Of a stretch of DNA of 64,000 nt, positions 51,197 through 58,807 are shown piece after piece. Origin of the DNA: Bacteroides ovatus. Its GTDB lineage: Bacteria; Bacteroidota; Bacteroidia; Bacteroidales; Bacteroidaceae. The stretch spans positions 248,001 through 312,000 of the forward strand of contig NZ_CP012938.1 in NCBI RefSeq assembly GCF_001314995.1. Direction: 5' to 3'. The notes below the pieces were generated by a model that saw only the letters and a list, made by a program, of their open reading frames with translations, did no database searches and was not told where the DNA came from. A program made the position numbers and the translations under genes. The stretch's first letter is position 1. Each line of letters opens with the position of its first letter.

Positions 51197-51946
51197 ATGA
51201 ATACGAAATTATCCGGTGCTTTTGCACTGATATTCTTTTTCTTCTTTCTCTCGGCTTGCCAGTCCTATAAGAAAGTGCCTTACTTGCAGGATGCGGAGAT
51301 TTTGAAACAGGCGAATACGCAAGTTGCGCCTGTTCAGGACGCAAGGCTGATACCAGGTGATGAAGTTTCCATTCTTGTTTCCACTTCCGATCCGGTTGTT
51401 TCGCAGCCTTTCAATGCGCAAGGCAGTACGTTTCTATTGGACGATCAGGGAAATATCAATTATCCGGTTTTAGGTAAACTTCCTTTGAACGGTTTAACAA
51501 GCCGTGAAGCTGAAAACCTGATAACGGAGCGACTGAAATCTTACGTGAAAGAAAGACCTACGGTAGTAGTTCGTATGTCCGGCTTTAAAGTTTCAGTTTT
51601 GGGTGAAGTGGCCTCTCCCGGTGTTTATCCGGTGGTGAATGAACAGATCAATGTGCTCGAGGCCCTTGCCATGGCAGGAGATTTGACTATTTATGGTGTT
51701 CGTGATAATGTAAAACTAATCCGCGAAGACAGGAATGGGCATAAACAGTTTGTTACACTCAATCTGAACGACGCGGATTTGTTATTGTCTCCTTACTATC
51801 AGTTGCAACAGAATGACATCCTGTATGTCACTCCTAATAAAACCAAAGCGCAGAGCGCAGACATCGGAACAAGTACGACGATGTGGGTTTCGGGATTTTC
51901 CATCCTGGTATCTATTGCCAGTTTGCTGGTCAATATACTTAGATAA
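51197..51946 (+). CDS. Polysaccharide export lipoprotein, Wza-like (copy 1)
   Basis: A 249-residue outer-membrane lipoprotein of the capsule export channel. Lipobox Cys21 (FLSAC), then QSYKKVPYLQD, the poly-export domain (LIPGDEVSILVSTSDP, DDQGNINYPVLGKL) and one SLBB domain (VSVLGEVASPGVYPV, LEALAMAGDLTIYG), and a C-terminal hydrophobic helix. Highly similar to the 57992-58798 protein, with near-identical blocks. Its 3' end overlaps the opposing amidase gene by 8 bp, so the operon is interrupted here by a module on the other strand. Confidence 0.92.
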   Translation: MNTKLSGAFALIFFFFFLSACQSYKKVPYLQDAEILKQANTQVAPVQDARLIPGDEVSILVSTSDPVVSQPFNAQGSTFLLDDQGNINYPVLGKLPLNGLTSREAENLITERLKSYVKERPTVVVRMSGFKVSVLGEVASPGVYPVVNEQINVLEALAMAGDLTIYGVRDNVKLIREDRNGHKQFVTLNLNDADLLLSPYYQLQQNDILYVTPNKTKAQSADIGTSTTMWVSGFSILVSIASLLVNILR

Positions 51947-52364
51947 TACCATCTAATTCCCGGTACTCCTCCGTACAATTAAAACACGGACACTCCTTCA
52001 TCGGATTCAAATCATGATGGCCTACAATCAACGTCTTAGGAAATATTTTCCTCAATTCGCGGAGCAGACCGAGCAAAGAAGCCCGTTGTGCCAATGTGCG
52101 CGTGTCTTTGGGACGTCCCGCCATATCCAGTCCTCCTTCGTAACAAATACCTATCGAATGGGTGTTATGGTCACGGCAGTGTGCCCCGACCTTTTCCAGA
52201 GGACGGCCCTGACAGATTTCTCCGTCCCGGGTGATGTAGAAATGATAGCCGATGTCACGGAATCTCCGGTGAAGGATATGATCTTGACGGCAAGCCTCCG
52301 CCGAAAGGGACTTTCCTTCCGGCGTGGCACTGCAATGAATGATAATCAGAGTGATGGTACGCAT
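51939..52364 (-). CDS. N-acetylmuramoyl-L-alanine amidase (Amidase_2/PGRP fold), no signal peptide
   Basis: A 141-residue zinc amidase cutting peptidoglycan stem peptides. LIIIHCSATPEG (zinc His9), DIGYHFYITRDG, VGAHCRDHNTHSIGICYEGG and IVGHHDLNPMKECPCF (zinc His and Cys) fit the family. It has no signal peptide, as with phage lysozymes. It is the last gene of a minus-strand module (HU-like, smalltalk, amidase) often found in Bacteroides genomes. The purpose of the module is not known to me. Confidence 0.92.
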   Translation of the reverse strand: MRTITLIIIHCSATPEGKSLSAEACRQDHILHRRFRDIGYHFYITRDGEICQGRPLEKVGAHCRDHNTHSIGICYEGGLDMAGRPKDTRTLAQRASLLGLLRELRKIFPKTLIVGHHDLNPMKECPCFNCTEEYRELDGII

Positions 52365-52368
52365 AGGG

Positions 52369-52476
52369 CTACATACAACTCTGTACTCCGATCAAGCCTC
52401 CGATAGCGGTGGCAACGGTGATAATCACTTTGATGATGAAGCTCCATACGGAGCGGGGAGAAGATGAATTACTCAT
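52369..52476 (-). CDS. Smalltalk-type small membrane protein
   Basis: A 35-residue peptide: MSNSSSPRSVWSFIIKV followed by IITVATAIGGLIGVQSCM. One membrane helix; matches the small smalltalk proteins that sit between the amidase and HU-like genes in Bacteroides. Function unknown. Four bases separate it from the amidase start. Confidence 0.85.
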   Translation of the reverse strand: MSNSSSPRSVWSFIIKVIITVATAIGGLIGVQSCM

Positions 52477-52516
52477 GATGTTACTTTTTTAAAGATTAAA
52501 AATAAAGGATTTAGGA

Positions 52517-53005
52517 TTAAGCAGCCGGATCAGGCGCTTCACCGCCACCATCCGGTTTCGGATCAGGGGTATCACCTGAATCAGAACCTCCTCCGGCAGT
52601 TGTCGGTTTCTGATATTCGGCCTGCTGTTTCAGCTGGCTGTTGAGTTTCAGGTTGGTGGTTGACAAATTACCGGTAGCACGGGCTTTCAGACGCATACCA
52701 GTGATGTTTTTCTCCAATGAGAAATCTTCCAGCGTATCAGCCGCCTTACTGCGGATGCCCACACCAAAGATGGCAAGGTCGTCGATTTTCACACATTTGC
52801 CGTCGAGCAGCAGTTCCTTGATGCAGTCTACCATGTCGGAAAGCACACCTTTGATGACACCACCGGAATAAGGTGAATTGTGTTTCGACATGTGTTCGGC
52901 AAGCTTGGCCAAATCAAACGTCTCGTCGCTTACAGCGCGGGCGAACCACTTGCCTGCATTCAGGCCTTTTTGCTGTTGGTTTTGATAAATTTTGTAACGA
53001 ATCAT
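52517..53005 (-). CDS. HU-like DNA-binding protein with acidic/proline tail
   Basis: A 162-residue protein starting MIRYKIYQNQQQKG. Residues ~1-125 have the HU/IHF-related pattern of Bacteroides (KWFARAVSDETFDLAKLAEHM, DMVDCIKELLLDGKCVKIDDLAIFGVGIRSKAAD), and the last ~30 residues form a Gly/Asp/Pro-rich tail. The frame is open to 53077, but a TATCTTTG promoter box lies within the extra part, so the ATG at 53005 is chosen. First gene of the HU-smalltalk-amidase unit. Confidence 0.88.
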   Translation of the reverse strand: MIRYKIYQNQQQKGLNAGKWFARAVSDETFDLAKLAEHMSKHNSPYSGGVIKGVLSDMVDCIKELLLDGKCVKIDDLAIFGVGIRSKAADTLEDFSLEKNITGMRLKARATGNLSTTNLKLNSQLKQQAEYQKPTTAGGGSDSGDTPDPKPDGGGEAPDPAA

Positions 53006-53066
53006 AAAACAATAAATTAAAGGGTTAAACATTGTGTCCGAGGGATTCTTTTCCCTTTCGACGATA

Positions 53067-53074
53067 CAAAGATA
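53067..53074 (-). promoter_or_regulatory. -7 promoter box of the HU-like gene
   Basis: Minus-strand TATCTTTG, 62 bp upstream of the ATG at 53005. A TTTC lies 17 bp further upstream on the minus strand, and a TTG is 22 bp away. Confidence 0.55.
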
Positions 53075-53190
53075 CAACCCTGAAACCCGCAGAAATCAAT
53101 AGTCTACAGTTGCACGCGATTGTTGTCAATTATGCGCAGTAACGGTCGGTTATTCAATGGAAAAACGTAGGATATGTGAATATGTTTTGT

Positions 53191-53198
53191 TATTTTTG
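53191..53198 (+). promoter_or_regulatory. -7 promoter box of the DUF4248 gene
   Basis: TATTTTTG fits TAnnTTTG and lies 27 bp before the ATG at 53226. No clear -33 box. Confidence 0.5.
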
Positions 53199-53225
53199 TA
53201 ACTGTAAATCAGAAACTTATTCATC

Positions 53226-53444
53226 ATGAACGAATTCAAAATACGCGCCTATGGCCGCATGGAACTGGCTCAACTTTATTCTCCGGAACTAACTGACATT
53301 GCTGCATATCGAAAGATGAAGAAATGGATCTCTTTATGTCCCGGACTTCTGCAACGCCTGTACGACTTAGGCTACGAATCAAAGCGCCGCTCATTCACCC
53401 CATTGGAGGTGAGAGTGATTGTAGATGCCTTGGGAGAACCTTAG
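53226..53444 (+). CDS. DUF4248 small protein
   Basis: A 72-residue basic protein: FKIRAYGRMELAQLYSPELTDIAAYRKMKKWI and GYESKRRSFTPLEVRVIVDALGEP. This is the DUF4248 pattern, usually next to the DUF3987 gene in the same module; it resembles a small HTH protein (YGRMELAQLYSPELT) and may be a regulator. Divergent from the HU-like gene, so the gap 53006-53225 carries two promoters. Confidence 0.85.
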   Translation: MNEFKIRAYGRMELAQLYSPELTDIAAYRKMKKWISLCPGLLQRLYDLGYESKRRSFTPLEVRVIVDALGEP

Positions 53445-53457
53445 AAGAGCGGAGAAG

Positions 53458-53516
53458 TAAAGCACCGCTTTAGCAATCGTAAAGCTATGCTTTACCACCT
53501 CTAAAGCGCCGCTTTA
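53458..53516. repeat. Array of three TAAAGC-NNN-GCTTTA mini-hairpins, 22-bp period
   Basis: Units at 53458-53472, 53480-53494 and 53502-53516. Arms TAAAGC and GCTTTA are fixed, the 3-nt loops (ACC, TAT, GCC) vary, and starts are exactly 22 bp apart. It lies between the convergent ends of the DUF4248 and DUF3987 genes and may serve as a terminator region. Confidence 0.85.
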
Positions 53517-53577
53517 GGATTCATGAAACGTCTTGTTGTTATATAAATGCAAAAAATGCACTTTTTCCGAGGGTTCC

Positions 53578-55410
53578 CTAACACACGCACACATGCGTGC
53601 GCGTATAAACGCCTTTATCGTCTGTATTGATAAGCAATCCTTTTTTTATCAGACGGTTCAGCCAACTAAGAGCAGTGTTAGGTTTGATTTTCATCTTTTC
53701 AGCCTGCTCCAACAACTGTGCACGGGTGAACTGGTTGCCCATTATTTCAAAAAGTGCATCCCGGTCGGCATTGGCTCTATGTTTGACCTCTGTGGAAGGA
53801 AGAAAAGATAAGATATGTGTGGCATGACGATAGAGCGGAGTTACAAGCTCCAGCACCGCATGGAAATCTTCAGCGGTGATTGTCACATCCCAACGGGTGA
53901 TAATGCCGTCTTTGATATTATCGGCGGCAATCTCCTTGTCAGGAGTCAGCAGAGGGGCGGAAGAACCCTTGAACTGATAAGGCTGGTCGCATTCCAGTGC
54001 ACGTATCATAGCTATTTCTGCCATGATACGGCACGTATTGACAGCCAGACGGGCTATGGAACTACTCATTTCGTTATCGTTGGCAAGTCCCGAACGGAAA
54101 AAAAGATCGGCAAAGAGGGCATTGAACTCTTGCTTTTGTTCATCAGTGAGCCGGAGCGTATGAAGTCCGTGTGTTTTCATCTGGTCCAGTTGCTTTTTCC
54201 ATTCCAGACCTATGCTTGTGAAGATGGCTTCCAGATCGGTTTCGCCACTTTCAAACTGGTTGATCCATGTCCATATACCGTGCATATAATAAAACAGCTG
54301 GCGCGAGAAAAGACCGTTCTCTGTCGAGGGAATGAGTGGTTTTACTTGCGCGGGTGTACCGGAAAGCAGGACGGAAAGATAGCTTTTCTTTACTTCCCGG
54401 TATTCCTGGTCGGTGCGCCGGTTGTACGACAGACGGTCGTGGTCGAATGCTTTGCGGAGCGTATCGCTCCAGTGTCCGTATTCAGAACCGATAGCAGCGG
54501 AGATGGTATCCGCTTCGGTTTCGCAGATAAGTCCTGTGCCGTTGGCATCCATGATATTTTGCAGAATACCCGTTCCGGTGTTATTGCCCGAGATGAGGAA
54601 CATTTTATTCTTGGGCATTTGAGGAGCTTCCATTTTGCAGCGCTCCTTTCCCATGGTATCATAGGCGGCTTTCTCTTTTTTGTAGGCCTTGACCTCTTCC
54701 GCTACTTGTTGGCGGATCTCGTCATGAATAGGCTCTACAAGCAGACGGATGAACGAAAGAATTCCCTTACCCGAGGCGGAAGGAGCTACAATAAAACTTT
54801 GCAGGCAAGGAGACTGGAGTTTGCCGGCGTATGGACATCTCACATATCGCTCCATGCTGGCACCTATGGCGGTCAATGCTCCGAGCAGCATGACATCGCG
54901 TTGTGTGGGGCTGGTGGCATAACTCATGATAAGCAGCAGGATTTTCGGCCAGTCCGCTTCGGTGAAAGAAGGCAATGGTTGGTTCGGGTCACTCCCGTCC
55001 TGCAGCTCTTCGGATTCGTCCGGTTCTTCATTGTCCACCTTATTATATACGTGCGTGTGTGTGAGGTTTTTGGACGGTGCATTTCCTGCATTTTTTGCAT
55101 TTTTCCGGTGGTTCATCATTTCCTCTTTGCAGAGAGTTACACCCGCCCTTTCAGCAAGATGGAATGCAGTGCCCAGATGGACATCTCCATGCCGGGTAGT
55201 AAGTGCGTTAGAGAATATCCGTTCGGCATGTTCCCGTTCGTACTTGGCAGACACCCGGCACAACCGATGGAAAAACTCGCGTCCCGCTTCTCCGCAATCC
55301 GTTGCGATGGCGAACGCCAGTTGTACATATTCAGCATACGTAGGGGCAATATCCGCTCCTGCAGTTTCAACCGCCTCACAGAGGCGGCATAATGATTCAA
55401 TTTCGTCCAT
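53578..55410 (-). CDS. DUF3987 protein with primase-type N-terminal domain
   Basis: A 610-residue protein. Residues ~1-95 resemble the PriCT/BT4734-associated helical domain (FAIATDCGEAGREFFHRLCRVSAKY); ~150-530 are the DUF3987 helicase-like core with a P-loop-like segment (FIVAPSASGKG, residues 207-216) and SGNNTGTGILQNIMD. The C-terminal ~80 residues look like a winged helix (RAQLLEQAEKMKIKPNTALSWLNRLIKKGLL). It may act with the BT4734-like protein as a primase/helicase pair of a defective or domesticated mobile element. The C-terminal codons lie in a 26-bp alternating purine-pyrimidine tract. Confidence 0.85.
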   Translation of the reverse strand: MDEIESLCRLCEAVETAGADIAPTYAEYVQLAFAIATDCGEAGREFFHRLCRVSAKYEREHAERIFSNALTTRHGDVHLGTAFHLAERAGVTLCKEEMMNHRKNAKNAGNAPSKNLTHTHVYNKVDNEEPDESEELQDGSDPNQPLPSFTEADWPKILLLIMSYATSPTQRDVMLLGALTAIGASMERYVRCPYAGKLQSPCLQSFIVAPSASGKGILSFIRLLVEPIHDEIRQQVAEEVKAYKKEKAAYDTMGKERCKMEAPQMPKNKMFLISGNNTGTGILQNIMDANGTGLICETEADTISAAIGSEYGHWSDTLRKAFDHDRLSYNRRTDQEYREVKKSYLSVLLSGTPAQVKPLIPSTENGLFSRQLFYYMHGIWTWINQFESGETDLEAIFTSIGLEWKKQLDQMKTHGLHTLRLTDEQKQEFNALFADLFFRSGLANDNEMSSSIARLAVNTCRIMAEIAMIRALECDQPYQFKGSSAPLLTPDKEIAADNIKDGIITRWDVTITAEDFHAVLELVTPLYRHATHILSFLPSTEVKHRANADRDALFEIMGNQFTRAQLLEQAEKMKIKPNTALSWLNRLIKKGLLINTDDKGVYTRTHVCVC

Positions 55411-55439
55411 AATTTTAATTTATAGTTTTTAATATCTAA

Positions 55440-56069
55440 TTATTTGCTGTTTCTAAACAATGCTCCCGGATCATGACTAAGAAAGCAAGACCTTACAATG
55501 TCCTTGCCGGAAAAGTCTACCCCTTTGCGTTTTTCTCCGAATGGGGGAGGTGCTTCCGTACCATAGAGCAGCACGGTGAACATCATTGCCAGCTTCATAT
55601 TTTCGATGATACTGTTTGTGTCGTTAGCCATGGGTAAATGATCGTAGGGTACGAATGCTTTCACACCCCGTCCGCTGGGACTGATAAACGTGAGTACAGG
55701 ACGCAGAAGGTGGTCATTAAACAATGTGTTGCGCATTTCTACTGCCTCCTGATAGGAGTCGAGATGGTCGATATCTACCACCACCAGATGTGAAGAAGCT
55801 ACGAAACATTTGCTGTTTCGACGCGAGAACGTACCACAGGGAGTCACATAAGGCAATAGTGATGCCTTTGCTGTCCGTATATCTCCGGAATTGCGTACTT
55901 GCTCGGTCAGAATTTTGAGATTCTCGTTGCAGGTTATCATTTGAAAAACTTGTTCTACGGAGACTTCGCAGGAGGGAATAAGTGTTGCAGGAGTAACAAT
56001 CCGCCCCAGTTCATTTTTGATGGGAGCAATGGGAGGCATGAAATAAGACATTCTGAAATCGTTTGTCAT
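55440..56069 (-). CDS. BT4734/BF3469-family protein (VirE N-terminal-like domain)
   Basis: A 209-residue protein with the primase-polymerase-like segment SSHLVVVDIDHLDSYQEAVEMRNTL (Asp-x-Asp) and FISPSGRGVKAFVPYD, typical of the BT4734/BF3469 family that precedes DUF3987 genes. The DxD and SPSGRG segments suggest a nucleotide-binding or primase-like fold; function is not established. It is 29 bp upstream of the DUF3987 gene on the same strand and is the first gene of that pair. Confidence 0.88.
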   Translation of the reverse strand: MTNDFRMSYFMPPIAPIKNELGRIVTPATLIPSCEVSVEQVFQMITCNENLKILTEQVRNSGDIRTAKASLLPYVTPCGTFSRRNSKCFVASSHLVVVDIDHLDSYQEAVEMRNTLFNDHLLRPVLTFISPSGRGVKAFVPYDHLPMANDTNSIIENMKLAMMFTVLLYGTEAPPPFGEKRKGVDFSGKDIVRSCFLSHDPGALFRNSK

Positions 56070-56142
56070 AATGTTTATTATTTGAAGTTATCGCCTTGAA
56101 TTTTCAAAACGCGGTGCGAAAGTAGGAAAAACTGGAAATAGA

Positions 56143-56164
56143 GGTTTCAGACATATCTGAAACC
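56143..56164. promoter_or_regulatory. 22-bp palindrome GGTTTCAGA-CATA-TCTGAAACC
   Basis: A perfect 9-bp inverted repeat with a 4-bp centre in the divergent gap (56070-56220) between the BT4734-like gene and the small frameshifted gene. Its position suits an operator. Confidence 0.6.
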
Positions 56165-56220
56165 CAGCGAATGAAAATAATATATAATTTAATATTTTAA
56201 CAATTAATAAGAATCGGAAA

Positions 56221-56486
56221 ATGAAAAGAAAATGGCATCATTGTATACTCGGTTTTGTAATGGGGAGGTTGCTTAAGAATACAGGTGTAACTGTGAGAGA
56301 TATGCTTAAGGAGATACATATGAGTTCGGACACCTATGAACAATTAAAAAAGGCGACGATAAGGTCGTGAGTCATTATATCCGTCTTTTAAACTTTTTCT
56401 ATGACGTTTCTACTGAAGAAGAGTTTCGGAAAAAAGCAAATGAATGTGTGGAGTTCTATATCAAGTATAGGAAAAAACACGGATAA
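56221..56486 (+). pseudogene. Small HTH-like protein gene with a one-base frameshift
   Basis: ATG at 56221 gives a 49-residue frame (MKRKWHHCILGFVMGRLL...VRDMLKEIHMSSDTYEQLKK) that ends at 56370. The next frame continues without a stop from about 56351 to 56486 (DDKVVSHYIRLLNFFYDVST ... FYIKYRKKHG). Adding one A to the six-A run near 56346-56351 joins them into an ~88-residue protein with a smooth YEQLKKGDDKVV junction. So a single-base deletion, a sequencing error, or slippage at the A run is likely. I do not recognise the family; the middle resembles a XRE-type helix-turn-helix. Confidence 0.6.
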
Positions 56487-56520
56487 TAGGAGGAAATTTG
56501 ATTAAGAAAAAAATAAAATT

Positions 56521-57927
56521 GTGCAGGAAGTCCAACGTTTTAATAAAGTCCTAAAATCTTTTGTCCTTTCAGGGGACATCATCTTACTGAACTTACTGTT
56601 GTGGGTGTTCGGTTCTCTTTGGGAAAACCGTTCTCCTTTTGAGTATTCCGTATCTCTTTTCCAGAACATGGCTTTGATGACTTTATGTTATCTGGTTTGC
56701 AACATTCGTTCCGGAGTGATCCTTCACCGTCCGGTGGTTCGTCCGGAGCAAATCATGCTTCGGGTGGCACGGAACATGATTCCTTTTGTATTGATAGTCT
56801 TTGGGCTTTCATACATTTTCCATTTTGAGTGTGTCAATCTGCGTCAGTTGGGGATATTTTACGTAGTTCTCATTATCGTTATCATTTCTTATCGTCTGAC
56901 GTTCCGATCTATTCTGGAGCTTTATCGCAAAAGTGGAAAAAATGTTCGAAAGGTAGTGTTGGTGGGTAGCCATGAAAATATGCAGGAACTTTATCATTCC
57001 ATGACAGATGATCCGACATCCGGATATCGTGTATTGGGATATTTTGAAGATTTCCCATCGGACCGCTATCCTATGAATATAGCATATTTGGGACAGCCGT
57101 GCGAAGCTGTTGATTATTTGACCCGTAATGCAGGAAAGGTAGATCAGCTCTATTGTAGTCTTCCTTCCGCCCGTAGTGCTGAAATTGTGCCGATTATCAA
57201 CTATTGTGAGAATCATCTGATTCGTTTTTTCAGCGTTCCCAATGTCCGGAACTATCTGAAACGGAGAATGTATTTTGAAATGTTAGGTAATGTTCCGGTA
57301 CTTTCTATCCGTCGTGAGCCGCTTGAGTTATTGGAAAATCGTATTGTGAAACGTGGCTTTGATATTATTTGCTCGCTACTGTTCCTTTGTACCCTTTTCC
57401 CGATTATATATATCATTGTGGGACTGGCTATAAAGATAAGTTCTCCTGGACCTGTCTTTTTCAAACAGAAACGAAGCGGTGAGGATGGTCGTGAATTTTG
57501 GTGCTATAAGTTTCGTTCGATGCGGGTGAATGCTCAATGTGATACACTTCAGGCTACAGAACATGATCCTCGTAAAACCCGAATCGGTGATCTGATTCGT
57601 AAGACGAATGTGGATGAACTTCCTCAATTTATTAATGTACTGAAAGGGGATATGTCTTTAGTGGGTCCCCGTCCGCACATGTTGAAGCACACAGAAGAAT
57701 ATTCCCATTTGATAAATAAATATATGGTTCGTCATTTTGTTAAACCGGGTATTACAGGGTGGGCGCAGGTGACAGGTTTTCGTGGAGAAACGAAGGAGCT
57801 TTGGCAGATGGAAGGACGTGTGCAACGTGACATCTGGTATATTGAGCATTGGACGTTCATATTGGACTTATATATCATGTATAAGACTGTGTATAACGTA
57901 ATCCGTGGGGATAAAGAGGCTTATTAG
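56521..57927 (+). CDS. Initiating undecaprenyl-phosphate sugar phosphotransferase (WcaJ/WbaP type)
   Basis: Puts the first sugar phosphate on undecaprenyl phosphate for capsule repeat-unit synthesis. The 468-residue protein has four N-terminal membrane helices, a central CoA-binding-like domain (VVLVGSHENMQELYH), a fifth helix (~280-305) and the C-terminal bac_transf catalytic domain: KRGFDIICSLLFL, SSPGPVFFKQKRSGEDGREFWCYKFRSM, TNVDELPQFINVLKGDMSLVGPRPH and KPGITGWAQVTGFRGET. The start is GTG at 56521, with AGGAGG 33 bp upstream. Inner membrane. Confidence 0.93.
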   Translation: MQEVQRFNKVLKSFVLSGDIILLNLLLWVFGSLWENRSPFEYSVSLFQNMALMTLCYLVCNIRSGVILHRPVVRPEQIMLRVARNMIPFVLIVFGLSYIFHFECVNLRQLGIFYVVLIIVIISYRLTFRSILELYRKSGKNVRKVVLVGSHENMQELYHSMTDDPTSGYRVLGYFEDFPSDRYPMNIAYLGQPCEAVDYLTRNAGKVDQLYCSLPSARSAEIVPIINYCENHLIRFFSVPNVRNYLKRRMYFEMLGNVPVLSIRREPLELLENRIVKRGFDIICSLLFLCTLFPIIYIIVGLAIKISSPGPVFFKQKRSGEDGREFWCYKFRSMRVNAQCDTLQATEHDPRKTRIGDLIRKTNVDELPQFINVLKGDMSLVGPRPHMLKHTEEYSHLINKYMVRHFVKPGITGWAQVTGFRGETKELWQMEGRVQRDIWYIEHWTFILDLYIMYKTVYNVIRGDKEAY

Positions 57928-57991
57928 GTGAGGAATTGGAAATTGAGTAAAAATTAAATCAATAGTTGTAAAATTACATGAGTAGGTGGTT

Positions 57992-58798
57992 ATGAGAAAA
58001 TTGAAACGATTGACTTTGGGTGCGTTACTTGCTTTTTTGCTGGTGTCCTGCCAATCATATAAGAAAGTGCCTTATTTGCAGGATACGGCTTTTGTGAATG
58101 ATACAGAACAGAGTGTTCTTCAGACAGGTGTGAAGGTAATGCCAAAGGATTTGTTGACGATTGCCGTGTCTTGTTCTACTCCGGAACTGGCTGCACCTTT
58201 CAATCTGGAAAATTCGGGTACTGCTAGTGGAATAGAGGGAAAGACGGTAGGACAAGGAACTGCATCATCTGCTCTACAGCAATATTTGGTAGATAATCAG
58301 GGGAATATCAACTTTCCAGTATTGGGTGAGATTCATGTAGGTGGATTGACTAAACTGGAGATAGAAAACTTGATTATAGATAAGTTGAAGGTTTATTTGA
58401 AAGAGGCACCGCTTGTAACTGTGCGTATTGTTAATTATCGGATTTCGGTATTGGGAGAGGTCAACAAGCCAGGCAGCTTTGTAGTCTCTAACGAGAAGAT
58501 TAATTTGTTGGAAGCTCTTGCAATGGCAGGTGATTTGACCATTTATGGTATGCGTGATAATGTGAAATTAATCCGGACAGGGCAAGATAACAAGCAGGAA
58601 ATTATTACTATGGACTTGAATAAGGCTGAAACGGTACTGTCTCCTTATTATCAGCTACAACAGAATGATATAATTTATGTGACACCTAATAAGACTAAGG
58701 CTAAGAATTCGGATATAGGAACCAATACGGGATTATGGCTGTCTAGTACTTCTATTCTGGTTTCACTAGCAAATATATTGGTAATTTTATTAAAATAG
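57992..58798 (+). CDS. Polysaccharide export lipoprotein, Wza-like (copy 2)
   Basis: A 268-residue outer-membrane lipoprotein with Cys20 (LVSC), again followed by QSYKKVPYLQD. The poly-export domain is slightly longer than in copy 1 (an insert near residues 75-95), followed by SLBB (ISVLGEVNKPGSFVV, LEALAMAGDLTIYG) and a C-terminal hydrophobic helix. ATG at 57992 is preferred to the GTG at 57986. It forms the usual Wza-Wzc pair with the kinase gene 9 bp later, so this is probably the working channel of the locus. Confidence 0.93.
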   Translation: MRKLKRLTLGALLAFLLVSCQSYKKVPYLQDTAFVNDTEQSVLQTGVKVMPKDLLTIAVSCSTPELAAPFNLENSGTASGIEGKTVGQGTASSALQQYLVDNQGNINFPVLGEIHVGGLTKLEIENLIIDKLKVYLKEAPLVTVRIVNYRISVLGEVNKPGSFVVSNEKINLLEALAMAGDLTIYGMRDNVKLIRTGQDNKQEIITMDLNKAETVLSPYYQLQQNDIIYVTPNKTKAKNSDIGTNTGLWLSSTSILVSLANILVILLK

Positions 58799-58807
58799 TG
58801 ATCAATA

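Noticed and set aside
53815-55392. 525-codon plus-strand frame opposite the DUF3987 gene
   Set aside because: Composition and motifs look like an antisense shadow (Cys/His/Phe-rich, no domain); the minus-strand gene has conserved DUF3987 features.
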